Shown here: in pieces, positions 9,786-20,463 of the stretch | Layout: the number at the start of each line of letters is the position of its first letter | Numbering within the stretch: position 1 is the first letter of the stretch | Assembly: GCA_946188395.1 (NCBI GenBank) | Contig: CAMHUU010000011.1 | Coordinates: 1 to 64,000, forward strand | DNA from: an uncultured Prevotellaceae bacterium | Lineage (GTDB): Bacteria > Bacteroidota > Bacteroidia > Bacteroidales > Bacteroidaceae | DNA: 64,000 nt | Reading direction: 5' to 3' | Position numbers and translations under genes: made by a program | The notes under the pieces: model-generated | Told to the model about the DNA's origin: nothing | Databases searched by the model: none | What the model saw: the letters and a program-made list of their open reading frames with translations, nothing else

Positions 9786-10542
9786 GAAAGCAATTGAATT
9801 GTATAAAGAAAAGCACGGCTTTAAAGATTTTGCACCTAAAGCCGTGCTTTTCGATATGGACGGTGTCATCTACGACTCCATGTCGAACCACTCCGTGTCG
9901 TGGCACGAGTCTATGAAGGATTTCGGACTGGATATGCCTTACGAAGGGGCATACGTCTACGAAGGAATGCGCGGCGTGGAGACCATCAAGACGCTGGCCC
10001 GAGCACAATGGAACAGGGAACTGACAGACGACGAGGCACAGGAGATGTATGCCCACAAGGCCAAGCTGTTCGCAGAACAATGTCTGTTGACGCCAGCCCA
10101 GATCATGCCAGGCATCAAAAGCCTGATGGAGCAAATCAAGGCAGACGGTCTGAAGATTTGTGTGGTAACAGGCAGTGCACAGCATGCCTTGCTGGATAAA
10201 TTGCTGATAGATTTTAAGGGATTGCTCCAGGAAGAGCTCATCGTGACAGCCTTCGATGTGAAACACGGCAAGCCCAACCCCGAACCCTACCTGATGGGGA
10301 TGAAAAAATGTTCAATAGAACCTTGGGAAACCTTTGTGGTCGAAAATGCTCCTTTAGGCGTAGAGGCCGCTGTAGCAGCTCGCTGCATGACCATTGCCGT
10401 CAACACGGGACCATTGCCCGATAAGCAGTTGGCCGACAAGGGTGCCAACCTGATTTTCCCCACGATGACTGCACTCAGCACGGCATGGGGAACACTCTAC
10501 AAAGCATGTAGTCAGACGCCGTCGTCGTCAGCGCCATTCTGA
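9784..10542 (+). CDS. HAD superfamily hydrolase (beta-phosphoglucomutase-like)
   Basis: AVLFDMDGVIYDSMSNH; CVVTGSAQHALLDKL; HGKPNPEPYLMGMKK; VVENAPLGVEAAVAA. Confidence 0.9.
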   Translation: MKAIELYKEKHGFKDFAPKAVLFDMDGVIYDSMSNHSVSWHESMKDFGLDMPYEGAYVYEGMRGVETIKTLARAQWNRELTDDEAQEMYAHKAKLFAEQCLLTPAQIMPGIKSLMEQIKADGLKICVVTGSAQHALLDKLLIDFKGLLQEELIVTAFDVKHGKPNPEPYLMGMKKCSIEPWETFVVENAPLGVEAAVAARCMTIAVNTGPLPDKQLADKGANLIFPTMTALSTAWGTLYKACSQTPSSSAPF

Positions 10543-11087
10543 TTCTCGTGGAGGTCGGAATTGGTATCGAGCTGATCGTCGACCTTCATATCCAAATCAC
10601 CCATTCGCGACAGACGAACCACCAAAGGGATATACTCGTCAGTCTGCGGGCGACCTACACTGGCACCAAACTCCAGCCAGTCACCATTGGCCTTGTCGAA
10701 GACAAAGCCCTCGAGGATGCCCGTACGGCGGAAATCGTCACCGACCAGTCGTGCAAAGTCGGTCTTGACAAATTTACGCGTGAAGAACACAGAACCATCC
10801 TGACGCGAGACTGTCAAAGTGAAGATATTGTCAACATACTTCTGACCCGTATCGTCCTTCACCAAAGAAAGCGTATCGGCTGGCTGACGGTGAATCGTCA
10901 CCTGATAGGTCTTTCCTATCCACTTAACCTCGCGCTGATCCGTATTCTCAGGCATACGGATAGGACCTTGAGGGGCCGCTGTCACCACACGCTGGGTGAT
11001 AATGTCCTCACTTTTCTTCTTATTGCCGCAAGCTCCTAAAAGCAGGGCTGCGACCACAACCGAAAGGGCTATTGTAACTCGTTTCAT
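10512..11087 (-). CDS. Putative lipoprotein (DUF4738-like)
   Basis: Signal MKRVTIALSVVVAALLLGACGNKKK with lipobox LGAC; family name from recall only. Confidence 0.65.
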   Translation of the reverse strand: MKRVTIALSVVVAALLLGACGNKKKSEDIITQRVVTAAPQGPIRMPENTDQREVKWIGKTYQVTIHRQPADTLSLVKDDTGQKYVDNIFTLTVSRQDGSVFFTRKFVKTDFARLVGDDFRRTGILEGFVFDKANGDWLEFGASVGRPQTDEYIPLVVRLSRMGDLDMKVDDQLDTNSDLHENQNGADDDGV

Positions 11088-11130
11088 TTGACAACCTGTT
11101 AGTTTTCGGGGACAAAGGTACGAAAAAAAA

Positions 11131-11276
11131 AGAATATCCCACCATCACTGGCGGGATATTTTTTGTTATCCAATCTATACCTTCCATTATTAAGTTAGAA
11201 TAATACCTATACTTTTTAAAAGACGCTCTCGTCTTTTTTTACCTAATTCTAATTCTAGAAAGGAGGAAAATGTTTT
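11131..11276 (-). ncRNA. Candidate intergenic small RNA
   Basis: Minus-strand promoter TTTG-N19-TACCTTTG (11313-11283), internal hairpin AAAAGACG-AGAG-CGTCTTTT, ending in hairpin AATATCCC...GGGATATT plus a T-run on the minus strand; no convincing ORF. Confidence 0.4.
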
Positions 11277-11380
11277 GTGCTGCAAAGGTATAAAAAAAAT
11301 AGTTGACGCCAAAAATAAATTCGATATATTTTCCGTGTTTTGAGATTTTTTAATATCTTTGCACTATAAAAACGAAAATA

Positions 11381-12046
11381 ATGAGATTATACCTACAATT
11401 TATTGTGCTGATTACACTACTACTGACTGCCTGTTCGTCGGAGGGTGACACCCCTCAAGAGCAACAACCGGCAGCAATAGATACCATACCCATGCTGGTG
11501 ACACAGATTCAAAAATGTGCCCGTCTATACACGACAGAGTACCACATCCACAAAATCGTGACGCACGACGACGTACTCAAGCTGAAGGGTAACCTGCTTA
11601 AACAGGACATCGACATCACCTTGCCCTTAGGCGAGCGGAAGGTAGCTATCCCCATGGACGCCACCCTGAAAGCATACATCGACTTTGCCAACTTCACGGA
11701 ACAGCATATCGAGCGAAGCGGCGACAAGATTACCATCCTGCTGCCAGACCCGCAGGTGGTGCTCACCAGTTCGAAAATCAACCAGAATGAAATCAGGGAA
11801 TATGTCGGACTGACCCGTTCGCACTTTACCGACAAGGAACTCTCGGCCTACGAACAGCAGGGGCGCCAGTCGATTCTGAACAGCGTACCCCGACTGGGCA
11901 TCAAGCAACAGGCTCAGGAGAATGCTGCCCGTGTGTTGGTTCCTATGCTGACGGAAATGGGTTACAAAGAAGAGAATGTGACCATTGCCTTCCGCAAGAA
12001 CCTGGACATCATGTCACTCATCAACTCTAATCTGGAACGGAAATGA
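11381..12046 (+). CDS. DUF4230-like lipoprotein
   Basis: Lipobox LLTACSS; body resembles DUF4230 (VLKLKGNLLKQDIDITLPLGERKVAIPMDATLKAYIDF). Confidence 0.7.
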   Translation: MRLYLQFIVLITLLLTACSSEGDTPQEQQPAAIDTIPMLVTQIQKCARLYTTEYHIHKIVTHDDVLKLKGNLLKQDIDITLPLGERKVAIPMDATLKAYIDFANFTEQHIERSGDKITILLPDPQVVLTSSKINQNEIREYVGLTRSHFTDKELSAYEQQGRQSILNSVPRLGIKQQAQENAARVLVPMLTEMGYKEENVTIAFRKNLDIMSLINSNLERK

Positions 12047-12624
12047 ATTGGAAATACAAAATAGCAGGTATCGTTGTGGCTTTCATCGCTGCATGGTTGC
12101 TGGTCTGGTGGATGAAAGGTTGTATCAGTAAGGCAGAGATTGGCGTCGAGGTCGACCAAAGCATCGACGTCACCCCCGAGCAGATTACCAGCATCAAGGC
12201 CATCGGAGAATGGGAGTTCTTGTCGATAGCCAGCGAAGAACTGGTGGACACCATCCGCAAGGGATTCCTCTCGGACGACCATCTGGTGCGCATCTACTAC
12301 GGCACAGTGCGTCTGGGCATCAACATGCACCAAGTGGAGCCAGGGTGGATTGTCGCAACGGGCGACTCCATCACAGTCACCCTACCCCAACCAGGCCTGC
12401 TGGACAAAGACTTCATTGACGAGGCACGGACGAAGAGTTTCTACCAGAGCGGCAAATGGTCGCACCAAGACCGTGACAAGCTCTATCAGAAAGCCTATCG
12501 GCAGATGCTAGGCCACAGCTTGACAAAAGAAAACCTGCGCATTGCACGGGAAAATGGCGAAACCCAGTTCCGCAGAATGATGAAAACGATGGGCTTCGAC
12601 CATGTCAGCATCATTTGGAGGTAA
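12043..12624 (+). CDS. DUF4230-like membrane-anchored protein
   Basis: ATGA overlap with the previous gene; N-terminal TM segment; similar pattern (SITVTLPQPGLLDKDFIDEARTKSFYQSGKW). Confidence 0.7.
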   Translation: MNWKYKIAGIVVAFIAAWLLVWWMKGCISKAEIGVEVDQSIDVTPEQITSIKAIGEWEFLSIASEELVDTIRKGFLSDDHLVRIYYGTVRLGINMHQVEPGWIVATGDSITVTLPQPGLLDKDFIDEARTKSFYQSGKWSHQDRDKLYQKAYRQMLGHSLTKENLRIARENGETQFRRMMKTMGFDHVSIIWR

Positions 12625-12635
12625 GAGGTGAGAGA

Positions 12636-13304
12636 CTAGAGGGCAGAGACTTCTAAAACGTAGAGGACGCCGTCGGCCACTCGGAAGCGGACGTCGTACC
12701 CCATGAAAGGCATGCCATATTCCCGCTGTTCATCGTCGTGATAGTGGGGACGCGGATCAAGAGCCAGCAGTTCGCGCAGCACAGCGAGGTCGCCGTCAGA
12801 GAAATCATGCTGCACGGAAGCAGGCAGCGAGACTTCAAGACGCTGCCAGGCGTGTTGGTCGGTAAATCCGCCTCGTGCCTCAGCATGACTGTCCACATAA
12901 GGCAAATAGGGCTTGACGTCGTAAATCGGGGTACCATCCATCAAATCGGCCCCCTGCACCTCGATGGCTGATTCGTCCATCAGCACACGACGGATGCGGA
13001 CAGAGGATAGTCCCAGATTGTTAGGACGGAAGGGCGAACGCGTGGCCCACACCCCTACCCGCTCGTTGCCACCTAACAAGGGAGGACGCACCGTTGGGTG
13101 CTTTTCAGCGTTGACATGCTCCGAGAACCCCCAGATAAGCCACAAGTATTCGTAGTCCTCCAATCCTCGCAGGGCCTCCGGCTGCGTATAGGGGGCCACA
13201 AATTCAATGCGTCCAGGCAATTCGCTGACAATACCGCTCTGACGAGGAACACCGAATTTCGTCGTCAGCGGTGAACGGAAAAAAGCTACGGGTTCGATAA
13301 TCAT
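12636..13304 (-). CDS. trmO: tRNA (N6-threonylcarbamoyladenosine-N6)-methyltransferase TrmO/TsaA family
   Basis: MIIEPVAFFRSPLTTKFGVPRQSGIV; ATRSPFRPNNLGLSSVRI; start moved from 13352 to 13304. Confidence 0.88.
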   Translation of the reverse strand: MIIEPVAFFRSPLTTKFGVPRQSGIVSELPGRIEFVAPYTQPEALRGLEDYEYLWLIWGFSEHVNAEKHPTVRPPLLGGNERVGVWATRSPFRPNNLGLSSVRIRRVLMDESAIEVQGADLMDGTPIYDVKPYLPYVDSHAEARGGFTDQHAWQRLEVSLPASVQHDFSDGDLAVLRELLALDPRPHYHDDEQREYGMPFMGYDVRFRVADGVLYVLEVSAL

Positions 13305-13383
13305 GCTGCAAAGATAATAAATAATTATTAAAACTGCAAAATTATTTTGCATTTCGCTCGATTTACACTATCTTTGCAGCATG
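13302..13383. promoter_or_regulatory. Divergent promoter region with inverted CATGCTGCAAAGATA...TATCTTTGCAGCATG arms
   Basis: 15-bp perfect inverted repeat containing both -7 boxes (TATCTTTG) and both ATG codons. Confidence 0.75.
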
Positions 13384-14472
13384 GAACAAAAGAAAATAAC
13401 ATTTGACAGTTTCGTACGAGGTTTTCTGGGCGTAGTAACCATCGTGGCCATCATCATGCTACTGAACAGGCTCAGTGGAGTGCTTCTGCCGTTCTTCCTG
13501 GCGTGGCTGATAGCCTACATCCTATTCCCGCTGGTGAAATTCTTCCAGTACCGCTGTCACCTGAAATTCCGCTTAGCAGGCATCCTGTGTACGTTCCTGA
13601 TCGTTGGACTTGTACTGACGGGGCTCTTCATGCTGATGGTTCCTCCTATCATCGAAGAAGGGGCGCGCGTAAAAGAGCTGGCCGAGATATTTATTGCAAA
13701 CAACGTCAACCTGAGCAACATCCCCGACATGCTGGAAGACTTCATCCACGAGCACTTCACGATGGACGACTTAAAGGCACTTATCACTCAGGAGGGATTC
13801 ATCGATACCATCAAGCAGGGACTGCCTAAGATATGGGACATGATTACCCAGTCGCTGGGCATCGTGTCGAGCATGATATCGATGACTATGGTGGCTATCT
13901 ACACGTTATTTATCCTGCTCGACTACGAGGCGATGGCCGAAGGTTGGGTGCCATTCCTGCCGGAGCGGTACCGCCCCTTTGCACAGAAACTGGTCAAGGA
14001 CGTGGAACAGGGCATGAACCTCTATTTCCGCGGACAAGGCTTGGTGGCCTTCTGTGTCGGAGTACTGTTCAGCATCGGATTCCTCATCATCGACTTCCCC
14101 ATGGCCATCGGACTGGGCATGTTCATCGGACTGCTCAACATGGTGCCTTACCTTCAGCTCATTGGATTCATTCCTGCCATTCTACTCGCTGTGGTGAAAG
14201 CTGCAGATACTGGACAGAGCTTCTGGCTTATCATGCTGGGAGTGCTCATCGTCTTCGCAGTAGTACAGATCATTCAGGACACCATTCTGACACCCAGGAT
14301 CATGGGACACGTCATGGGACTCAACCCAGCTATCATCCTTTTGTCGCTCTCCATCTGGGGCTCGCTGCTGGGCATTCTGGGCATGGTCATCGCGCTGCCC
14401 ATGACCACGCTGCTCATCACCTACTACCAGCGATATGTAGTTAAAAACAAGATTGAAAAACCTAAAGAATAA
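13381..14472 (+). CDS. AI-2E family transporter (PerM-like)
   Basis: Multi-TM; GLLNMVPYLQLIGFIPAILLAV; QIIQDTILTPRIMGHVMGLNPAIILLSLSIWGSLLGILGMVIALPMT. Confidence 0.92.
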   Translation: MEQKKITFDSFVRGFLGVVTIVAIIMLLNRLSGVLLPFFLAWLIAYILFPLVKFFQYRCHLKFRLAGILCTFLIVGLVLTGLFMLMVPPIIEEGARVKELAEIFIANNVNLSNIPDMLEDFIHEHFTMDDLKALITQEGFIDTIKQGLPKIWDMITQSLGIVSSMISMTMVAIYTLFILLDYEAMAEGWVPFLPERYRPFAQKLVKDVEQGMNLYFRGQGLVAFCVGVLFSIGFLIIDFPMAIGLGMFIGLLNMVPYLQLIGFIPAILLAVVKAADTGQSFWLIMLGVLIVFAVVQIIQDTILTPRIMGHVMGLNPAIILLSLSIWGSLLGILGMVIALPMTTLLITYYQRYVVKNKIEKPKE

Positions 14473-14477
14473 ACAAT

Positions 14478-15212
14478 ATGAAGAAAACCGTAACAGCCCT
14501 TTGCCTGGCATTTCTCTGTGTGGGAATGGCTCATGCCCAGCAGCGTCAGACAGATACCTTTAAGACCAAATCGGGCAAGGAAATCAAGTTCACTTGTATC
14601 AAACATGCCACATTCCAGATAGAATACGACGGACGTTATTTCTATGTGGATCCCGTGACCACGTTGAAGCCCCAGACTGACTATACCGTCATGCCACATG
14701 CCAACTACATTTTCATCACTCATGAGCATGCAGACCACTTCGACCGCATGGCACTGACGCAACTGGTAACCCCCAGCACCATCGTGTTTACCAACTATAA
14801 TGTGAGCCAGCAATACCGCAATGCCCGCGTGCTGCAAAACGGCGACAGCATAACCATCGCAGATGACGTTACCTTGAAGGCCGTACCAGCCTACAACTAC
14901 TCGGAAGGACGCACGCAGTATCACCCTAAAGGCAGGGATAATGGCTACATCCTGACCATCGACGGATTTCGCATCTATGTAGCAGGCGATACGGAGGACA
15001 TCCCTGAGATGGCCGACATCCACAATATCGACATTGCTTTCCTGCCCTGTAATCAGCCTTACACCATGACGGTAGAACAGTTGGCAAAAGCGGCAAAGAC
15101 CATCAAGCCCAAAGTGCTGTTCCCCTACCACTACAACGACACTCCCGTCAACAAGGCAAAACTGCTGTTGGGAGGTACGGGTATCGACATCAGAATCCGT
15201 AACTATCAATAA
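14478..15212 (+). CDS. MBL-fold metal-dependent hydrolase (exported)
   Basis: FITHEHADHFDR; signal peptide MKKTVTALCLAFLCVGMAHAQ; YVAGDTEDIPEM. Confidence 0.9.
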   Translation: MKKTVTALCLAFLCVGMAHAQQRQTDTFKTKSGKEIKFTCIKHATFQIEYDGRYFYVDPVTTLKPQTDYTVMPHANYIFITHEHADHFDRMALTQLVTPSTIVFTNYNVSQQYRNARVLQNGDSITIADDVTLKAVPAYNYSEGRTQYHPKGRDNGYILTIDGFRIYVAGDTEDIPEMADIHNIDIAFLPCNQPYTMTVEQLAKAAKTIKPKVLFPYHYNDTPVNKAKLLLGGTGIDIRIRNYQ

Positions 15213-15293
15213 AAGGTAAAAAAGTAAAAAAATATTTTGTTATATACATTCTATTTCGTACCTTTGCAGAATATTATCAAACTATAAACAATT

Positions 15294-17069
15294 ATGAAAG
15301 AATTCCTGAAATACGTTTTGGCAACCGTTACAGGTATCATCCTTGTAACGATTATCATGGGAATCCTGTCAGTGATTTCACTGGTAGGTCTTGCTGCGTC
15401 GAGCGCCAGCACAACCAATGTGGAAGAGAACTCCGTTTTCACCCTGATGCTGTCCGGACAATTGGACGAACGTACAGCGGAGAATCCGATAGCAAAGCTG
15501 ACGGGACAGGTCAGCGAGAACTTGGGGCTAGACAACATTCTCAGCGCCATCCGCAAGGCCAAGGAAAACGAGAATATCAAGGGTATCTATATCGAAGCCG
15601 GTCTGTTTTCGGCTGACACTCCAGCCTCCACACATGCCATCCGCGAGGCCCTGCTCGACTTCAAGAAGAGCGGCAAGTGGATTGTGGCTTATGCCGACTC
15701 CTACGAGCAGTCCACCTATTATATATGTAGTGTAGCCGACAAGGTTTTCCTGAATCCTCAGGGCATGATCGACTGGCACGGACTAGCCTCCAATCCGTAT
15801 TTCGTGAAGGACCTGCTGGCCAAGTTCGGGGTGAAGTACCAGCTCTGCAAAGTGGGCAAGTATAAGAGTGCCCCTGAGATGATGACTGCCGACCAGATGA
15901 GCGAACCTAACCGCGAGCAGGTGACAGCCTATATCAACGGCATCTGGCAAGTCATGCTGAAGGATGTTTCCGACAGCCGTAAGATTCCCGTCGATACGCT
16001 GAACGCCTATGCCGACCGTTTCATCACGCTCAGCGAGCCTGCAGAATACGTGAAGATGAAGATGGTCGACAAGCTGCTGTATACCAACGAGGTCAAGGCT
16101 GAGATCAACAAAATGCTGAAGGCCGACGAGAAGGATGACGTAAAACAGCTGACGCTGACCGATATGGAAGGTGTCAAGGGACAGAAAAAGGAGGGCGACC
16201 AGGTGGCCGTCTACTATGCCTATGGCGATATCGTCGACTCCGAAACGGGCGGCTTGACCCAGGACGGACATAGCATCGTGGCCAATACCGTCTGCAAGGA
16301 CCTCGACCGTCTGGCCAAGGACGACGATGTCAAGGCTGTCGTGCTGCGCGTCAACTCTCCTGGTGGTTCTGCCTATGCCTCTGAACAAATCTGGAATTCC
16401 GTCGTGAACCTCAAGGCCAAGAAGCCCGTCGTAGTGTCTATGGGCGGTTATGCCGCATCGGGTGGCTACTACATCAGCTGCGCAGCAAACTACATCTACT
16501 CCGAGCCCACCACCATCACCGGTTCTATCGGCATCTTCGGCATGTTCCCCGACTTCAGTGGGCTGCTGACCGACAAACTGGGTGTTAAGTTCGACGAGGT
16601 GAAGACCAACAAGTTTGCCGCCTTCGGCACGGTAGCCCGTCCGTTCAATGCTGAAGAACTGTCGTTGCTCGAATCGTATATCGGTCGCGGCTATGAGTTG
16701 TTCCGCAAGCGTGTAGCCGACGGACGCCATCAGACTATCGAACAAATCGAGGAGATTGCCCAGGGACGTGTATGGCTGGGTAACGATGCCTTGAAAATCA
16801 AGCTAGTCGACGAGATTGGCGGTCTTGACAAAGCCATCGAGAAGGCTGCGAAACTTGCCAAGCTCGATGAGTATCATGCCACCAACTATCCTGAAGAGGC
16901 CAGCTGGTGGGAGAGTCTGATGAGCAGTATGGATTCCAAAGGCAGCTATCTGGACAGCCAGCTCAGAGAGACGCTGGGCGAATACTACGAGCCGTTCCTG
17001 TTTGTCAAGAACATGAATCGCCACAGTGCCATCCAGGCCCGTCTGCCGTATTACGTGAACATTAAGTAA
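15294..17069 (+). CDS. sppA: Signal peptide peptidase SppA, 67K type
   Basis: VVLRVNSPGGSAYASEQIWN; VVSMGGYAASGGYYISCAA; GSIGIFGMFPDFSGL. Confidence 0.95.
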   Translation: MKEFLKYVLATVTGIILVTIIMGILSVISLVGLAASSASTTNVEENSVFTLMLSGQLDERTAENPIAKLTGQVSENLGLDNILSAIRKAKENENIKGIYIEAGLFSADTPASTHAIREALLDFKKSGKWIVAYADSYEQSTYYICSVADKVFLNPQGMIDWHGLASNPYFVKDLLAKFGVKYQLCKVGKYKSAPEMMTADQMSEPNREQVTAYINGIWQVMLKDVSDSRKIPVDTLNAYADRFITLSEPAEYVKMKMVDKLLYTNEVKAEINKMLKADEKDDVKQLTLTDMEGVKGQKKEGDQVAVYYAYGDIVDSETGGLTQDGHSIVANTVCKDLDRLAKDDDVKAVVLRVNSPGGSAYASEQIWNSVVNLKAKKPVVVSMGGYAASGGYYISCAANYIYSEPTTITGSIGIFGMFPDFSGLLTDKLGVKFDEVKTNKFAAFGTVARPFNAEELSLLESYIGRGYELFRKRVADGRHQTIEQIEEIAQGRVWLGNDALKIKLVDEIGGLDKAIEKAAKLAKLDEYHATNYPEEASWWESLMSSMDSKGSYLDSQLRETLGEYYEPFLFVKNMNRHSAIQARLPYYVNIK

Positions 17070-17099
17070 TCATAAAGTTTAAAGTTCAAAGTTTAAAGT
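17066..17099. repeat. GTAATCATAA boundary plus AAAGTT(T/C)A-type repeat between sppA and lpxK
   Basis: gtaatcataaagtttaaagttcaaagtttaaagt. Confidence 0.75.
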
Positions 17100-17100
17100 C

Positions 17101-18276
17101 GTGGAGGGCGATTTCATCAAAATCAACAAGTGGCTACTGCCTCTGAGCTGGTGCTACGGATTGGGCGTCAAGCTGCGCAACCTGTTGTTCGAGACAGGGG
17201 CGCTGAAGTCGCGCGCTTTCCAGGTCCCCGTCATCTCCGTTGGCAACATCACTGTTGGCGGAACAGGCAAGACACCCCATGTGGAGTATCTGGTCAATGT
17301 GCTGAAGGACACCTTCAAAGTGGCAGTGCTGAGCCGTGGATATAAACGCGAAAGCAAGGAATTCATCATTGCCGACGCCGATACGCCCATGCGGATGATT
17401 GGCGACGAGCCCTACCAGATGAAACAGAAATTCGCCAACGTAACCATCGCCGTCGACAAGAACCGCTGTCACGGAATAGAAAAACTCGTCGAGAACGACA
17501 GCAAACTCGATGTCGTTCTGCTCGACGATGCCTTCCAGCACCGTTACGTCAAACCCAGCATTAACATCCTGCTGGTAGACTACCACCGACTGATTATCTA
17601 CGACACCCTGTTGCCTGCCGGACGACTGCGCGAGCCGCTCCGAGGCAAGGACCGTGCCGACATCGTCATTGTCACCAAATGTCCGCAAGACCTGAAACCC
17701 ATGGAGTATCGCGTCATCACCAAGGCCATGAGTCTCTATCCCTATCAGCGGCTCTACTTCTCCACCCTCGAGTACGACGATCTTAGTGCTGTATTCCCTG
17801 ATGCTCAGCATGCCAAGACGAGGCAGCTGGCCGACCTGAAAGACCATCATACCCTGCTGCTGACAGGCATCGCGTCGCCCCAGCAACTGGAACACGACCT
17901 CTCGCCCGTCATCACCCATCTCGCCCCACTGACCTTCTCCGACCACCATCGGTTCCGCAAGAAGGACATCCAGCTCATCAACGAGACCTTCAACGCCCTG
18001 CCCTCACCCCGATGCATTATCACCACCGAGAAGGACGTAACCCGTCTGAAGGACGCTGAGGGACTGAGCGAAGATGTGAAGAAGAATCTTTATGTATTGC
18101 CCGTCCGCGTCAAATTCATGCAGGATCAGGAAGATAATTTTAACCAACAAATAACAGGCTATGTACGAAAAAATTCAAGAAACAGCATCCTGGCTAAAGG
18201 CAAGGATGACAACAAGTCCCAAGACAGCCATTGTGCTGGGAACCGGCCTCGGACAATTAGCTTCAGAAATAACTGA
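17101..18276 (+). CDS. lpxK: Tetraacyldisaccharide 4'-kinase (GTG start)
   Basis: VPVISVGNITVGGTGKTPHVEYL; VVLLDDAFQHRYVKPSINILLVDY; 116-nt overlap with the next gene. Confidence 0.93.
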   Translation: MEGDFIKINKWLLPLSWCYGLGVKLRNLLFETGALKSRAFQVPVISVGNITVGGTGKTPHVEYLVNVLKDTFKVAVLSRGYKRESKEFIIADADTPMRMIGDEPYQMKQKFANVTIAVDKNRCHGIEKLVENDSKLDVVLLDDAFQHRYVKPSINILLVDYHRLIIYDTLLPAGRLREPLRGKDRADIVIVTKCPQDLKPMEYRVITKAMSLYPYQRLYFSTLEYDDLSAVFPDAQHAKTRQLADLKDHHTLLLTGIASPQQLEHDLSPVITHLAPLTFSDHHRFRKKDIQLINETFNALPSPRCIITTEKDVTRLKDAEGLSEDVKKNLYVLPVRVKFMQDQEDNFNQQITGYVRKNSRNSILAKGKDDNKSQDSHCAGNRPRTISFRNN

Positions 18277-19023
18277 CAAGTTCGAGATTCCCTACGCTGA
18301 CATTCCTAACTTCCCCGTATCTACCGTCGAGGGCCACTCCGGCAAACTCATCTTCGGTAAGCTGGGCGGTGTCGACATCATGGCCATGCAAGGCCGTTTC
18401 CACTATTATGAAGGCTACGACATGAAGCAGGTCACCTTCCCCACCCGAGTGATGTACGAGCTGGGCATCAAGACGCTCTTCGTGTCAAATGCCGCCGGTG
18501 GCATGAATCCCGCCTTCAAGATTGGCGACGTGATGATTATCACCGACCACATCAATTTCTTCCCCGAGCATCCGCTGCGTGGCAAGAACTTCCCCACAGG
18601 TCCTCGCTTCCCCGACATGCACGAGACCTACGACATCAGCCTCATCAAACTGGCCACACAGATTGCCAAGGAGAAGAACATCCGTCTCACCTATGGCGTC
18701 TATGTTGGCACACAGGGTCCCACGTTCGAGACTCCTGCCGAGTACCGCATGTACCGCACGCTGGGTGGCGACGCCGTCGGCATGTCCACCGTTCCTGAGG
18801 TCATCGTAGCCCACCATTGCGGCATCCGCACCTTCGGCGTCAGCGTCATCACCGACCTGGGCGGCTTCGACATTCCCGTCGAGGTGAGCCACGAGGAGGT
18901 CCAGGAGGCAGCCAACAAGGCTCAGCCCATCATGACCGAAATCATGCGCGAGATGATTATCCGCAACGAGAAAGTAGAAAGTTCCACTGAAGAGAAATTC
19001 AATCAAGATCACCCCACTGAAGG

Positions 19024-19033
<10 letters not shown>
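18161..19033 (+). CDS. Purine nucleoside phosphorylase, type I
   Basis: AIVLGTGLGQLASEI; MQGRFHYYEGYDMKQVTFP; SNAAGGMNPAFKIGDVMIITDHINF. Confidence 0.95.
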
Positions 19034-20121
<1,088 letters not shown>

Positions 20122-20127
20122 CGACAA

Positions 20128-20180
20128 AATCGGCCACTTTTCTAAAAAAATCGCAGAAAAGTTTGGCCGATTCATTTTTT
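20128..20180 (+). terminator. Terminator hairpin after thiL
   Basis: AATCGGCC-A-CTTTTCT...AGAAAAG-TTT-GGCCGATT followed by CATTTTTTC. Confidence 0.85.
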
Positions 20181-20185
20181 CTTTG

Positions 20186-20193
20186 TACCTTTG
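20186..20193 (+). promoter_or_regulatory. -7 box TACCTTTG for tRNA-Phe
   Basis: Matches Bacteroidetes -7 consensus TAnnTTTG, 40 nt upstream of the tRNA. Confidence 0.75.
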
Positions 20194-20233
20194 CACCCGC
20201 AAAAGAACAAAAGCGCTCTTTTAACACAATGTT

Positions 20234-20306
20234 GGTGCCTTAGCTCAGTTGGTAGAGCATCGGACTGAAAATCCGTGTGTCCCCGGTTCGATTCCTGGAG
20301 GTACCA
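20234..20306 (+). tRNA. tRNA-Phe (anticodon GAA), CCA not encoded
   Basis: Cloverleaf: GGTGCCT/AGGTACC acceptor, GCTCAGTTGGTAGAGC D arm, loop CTGAAAA, GTTCGATTC T loop. Confidence 0.95.
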
Positions 20307-20325
20307 CTTTCCTCCTTTCATTATG

Positions 20326-20365
20326 AACCCCTGTCTCAGAGATTTCTCTAGCAGGGGTTTTTCTT
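20326..20365 (+). terminator. Terminator after tRNA-Phe
   Basis: AACCCCTG...CAGGGGTT followed by TTTCTTTT. Confidence 0.8.
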
Positions 20366-20463
20366 TTATCCTATCGTCCTGCATGATGGCGGTTGTTACA
20401 ATAGAGGCGAGATTTGGACGATAATATTCTTCTTTATCAAATCTTTTTTATATATTTGCAGCC

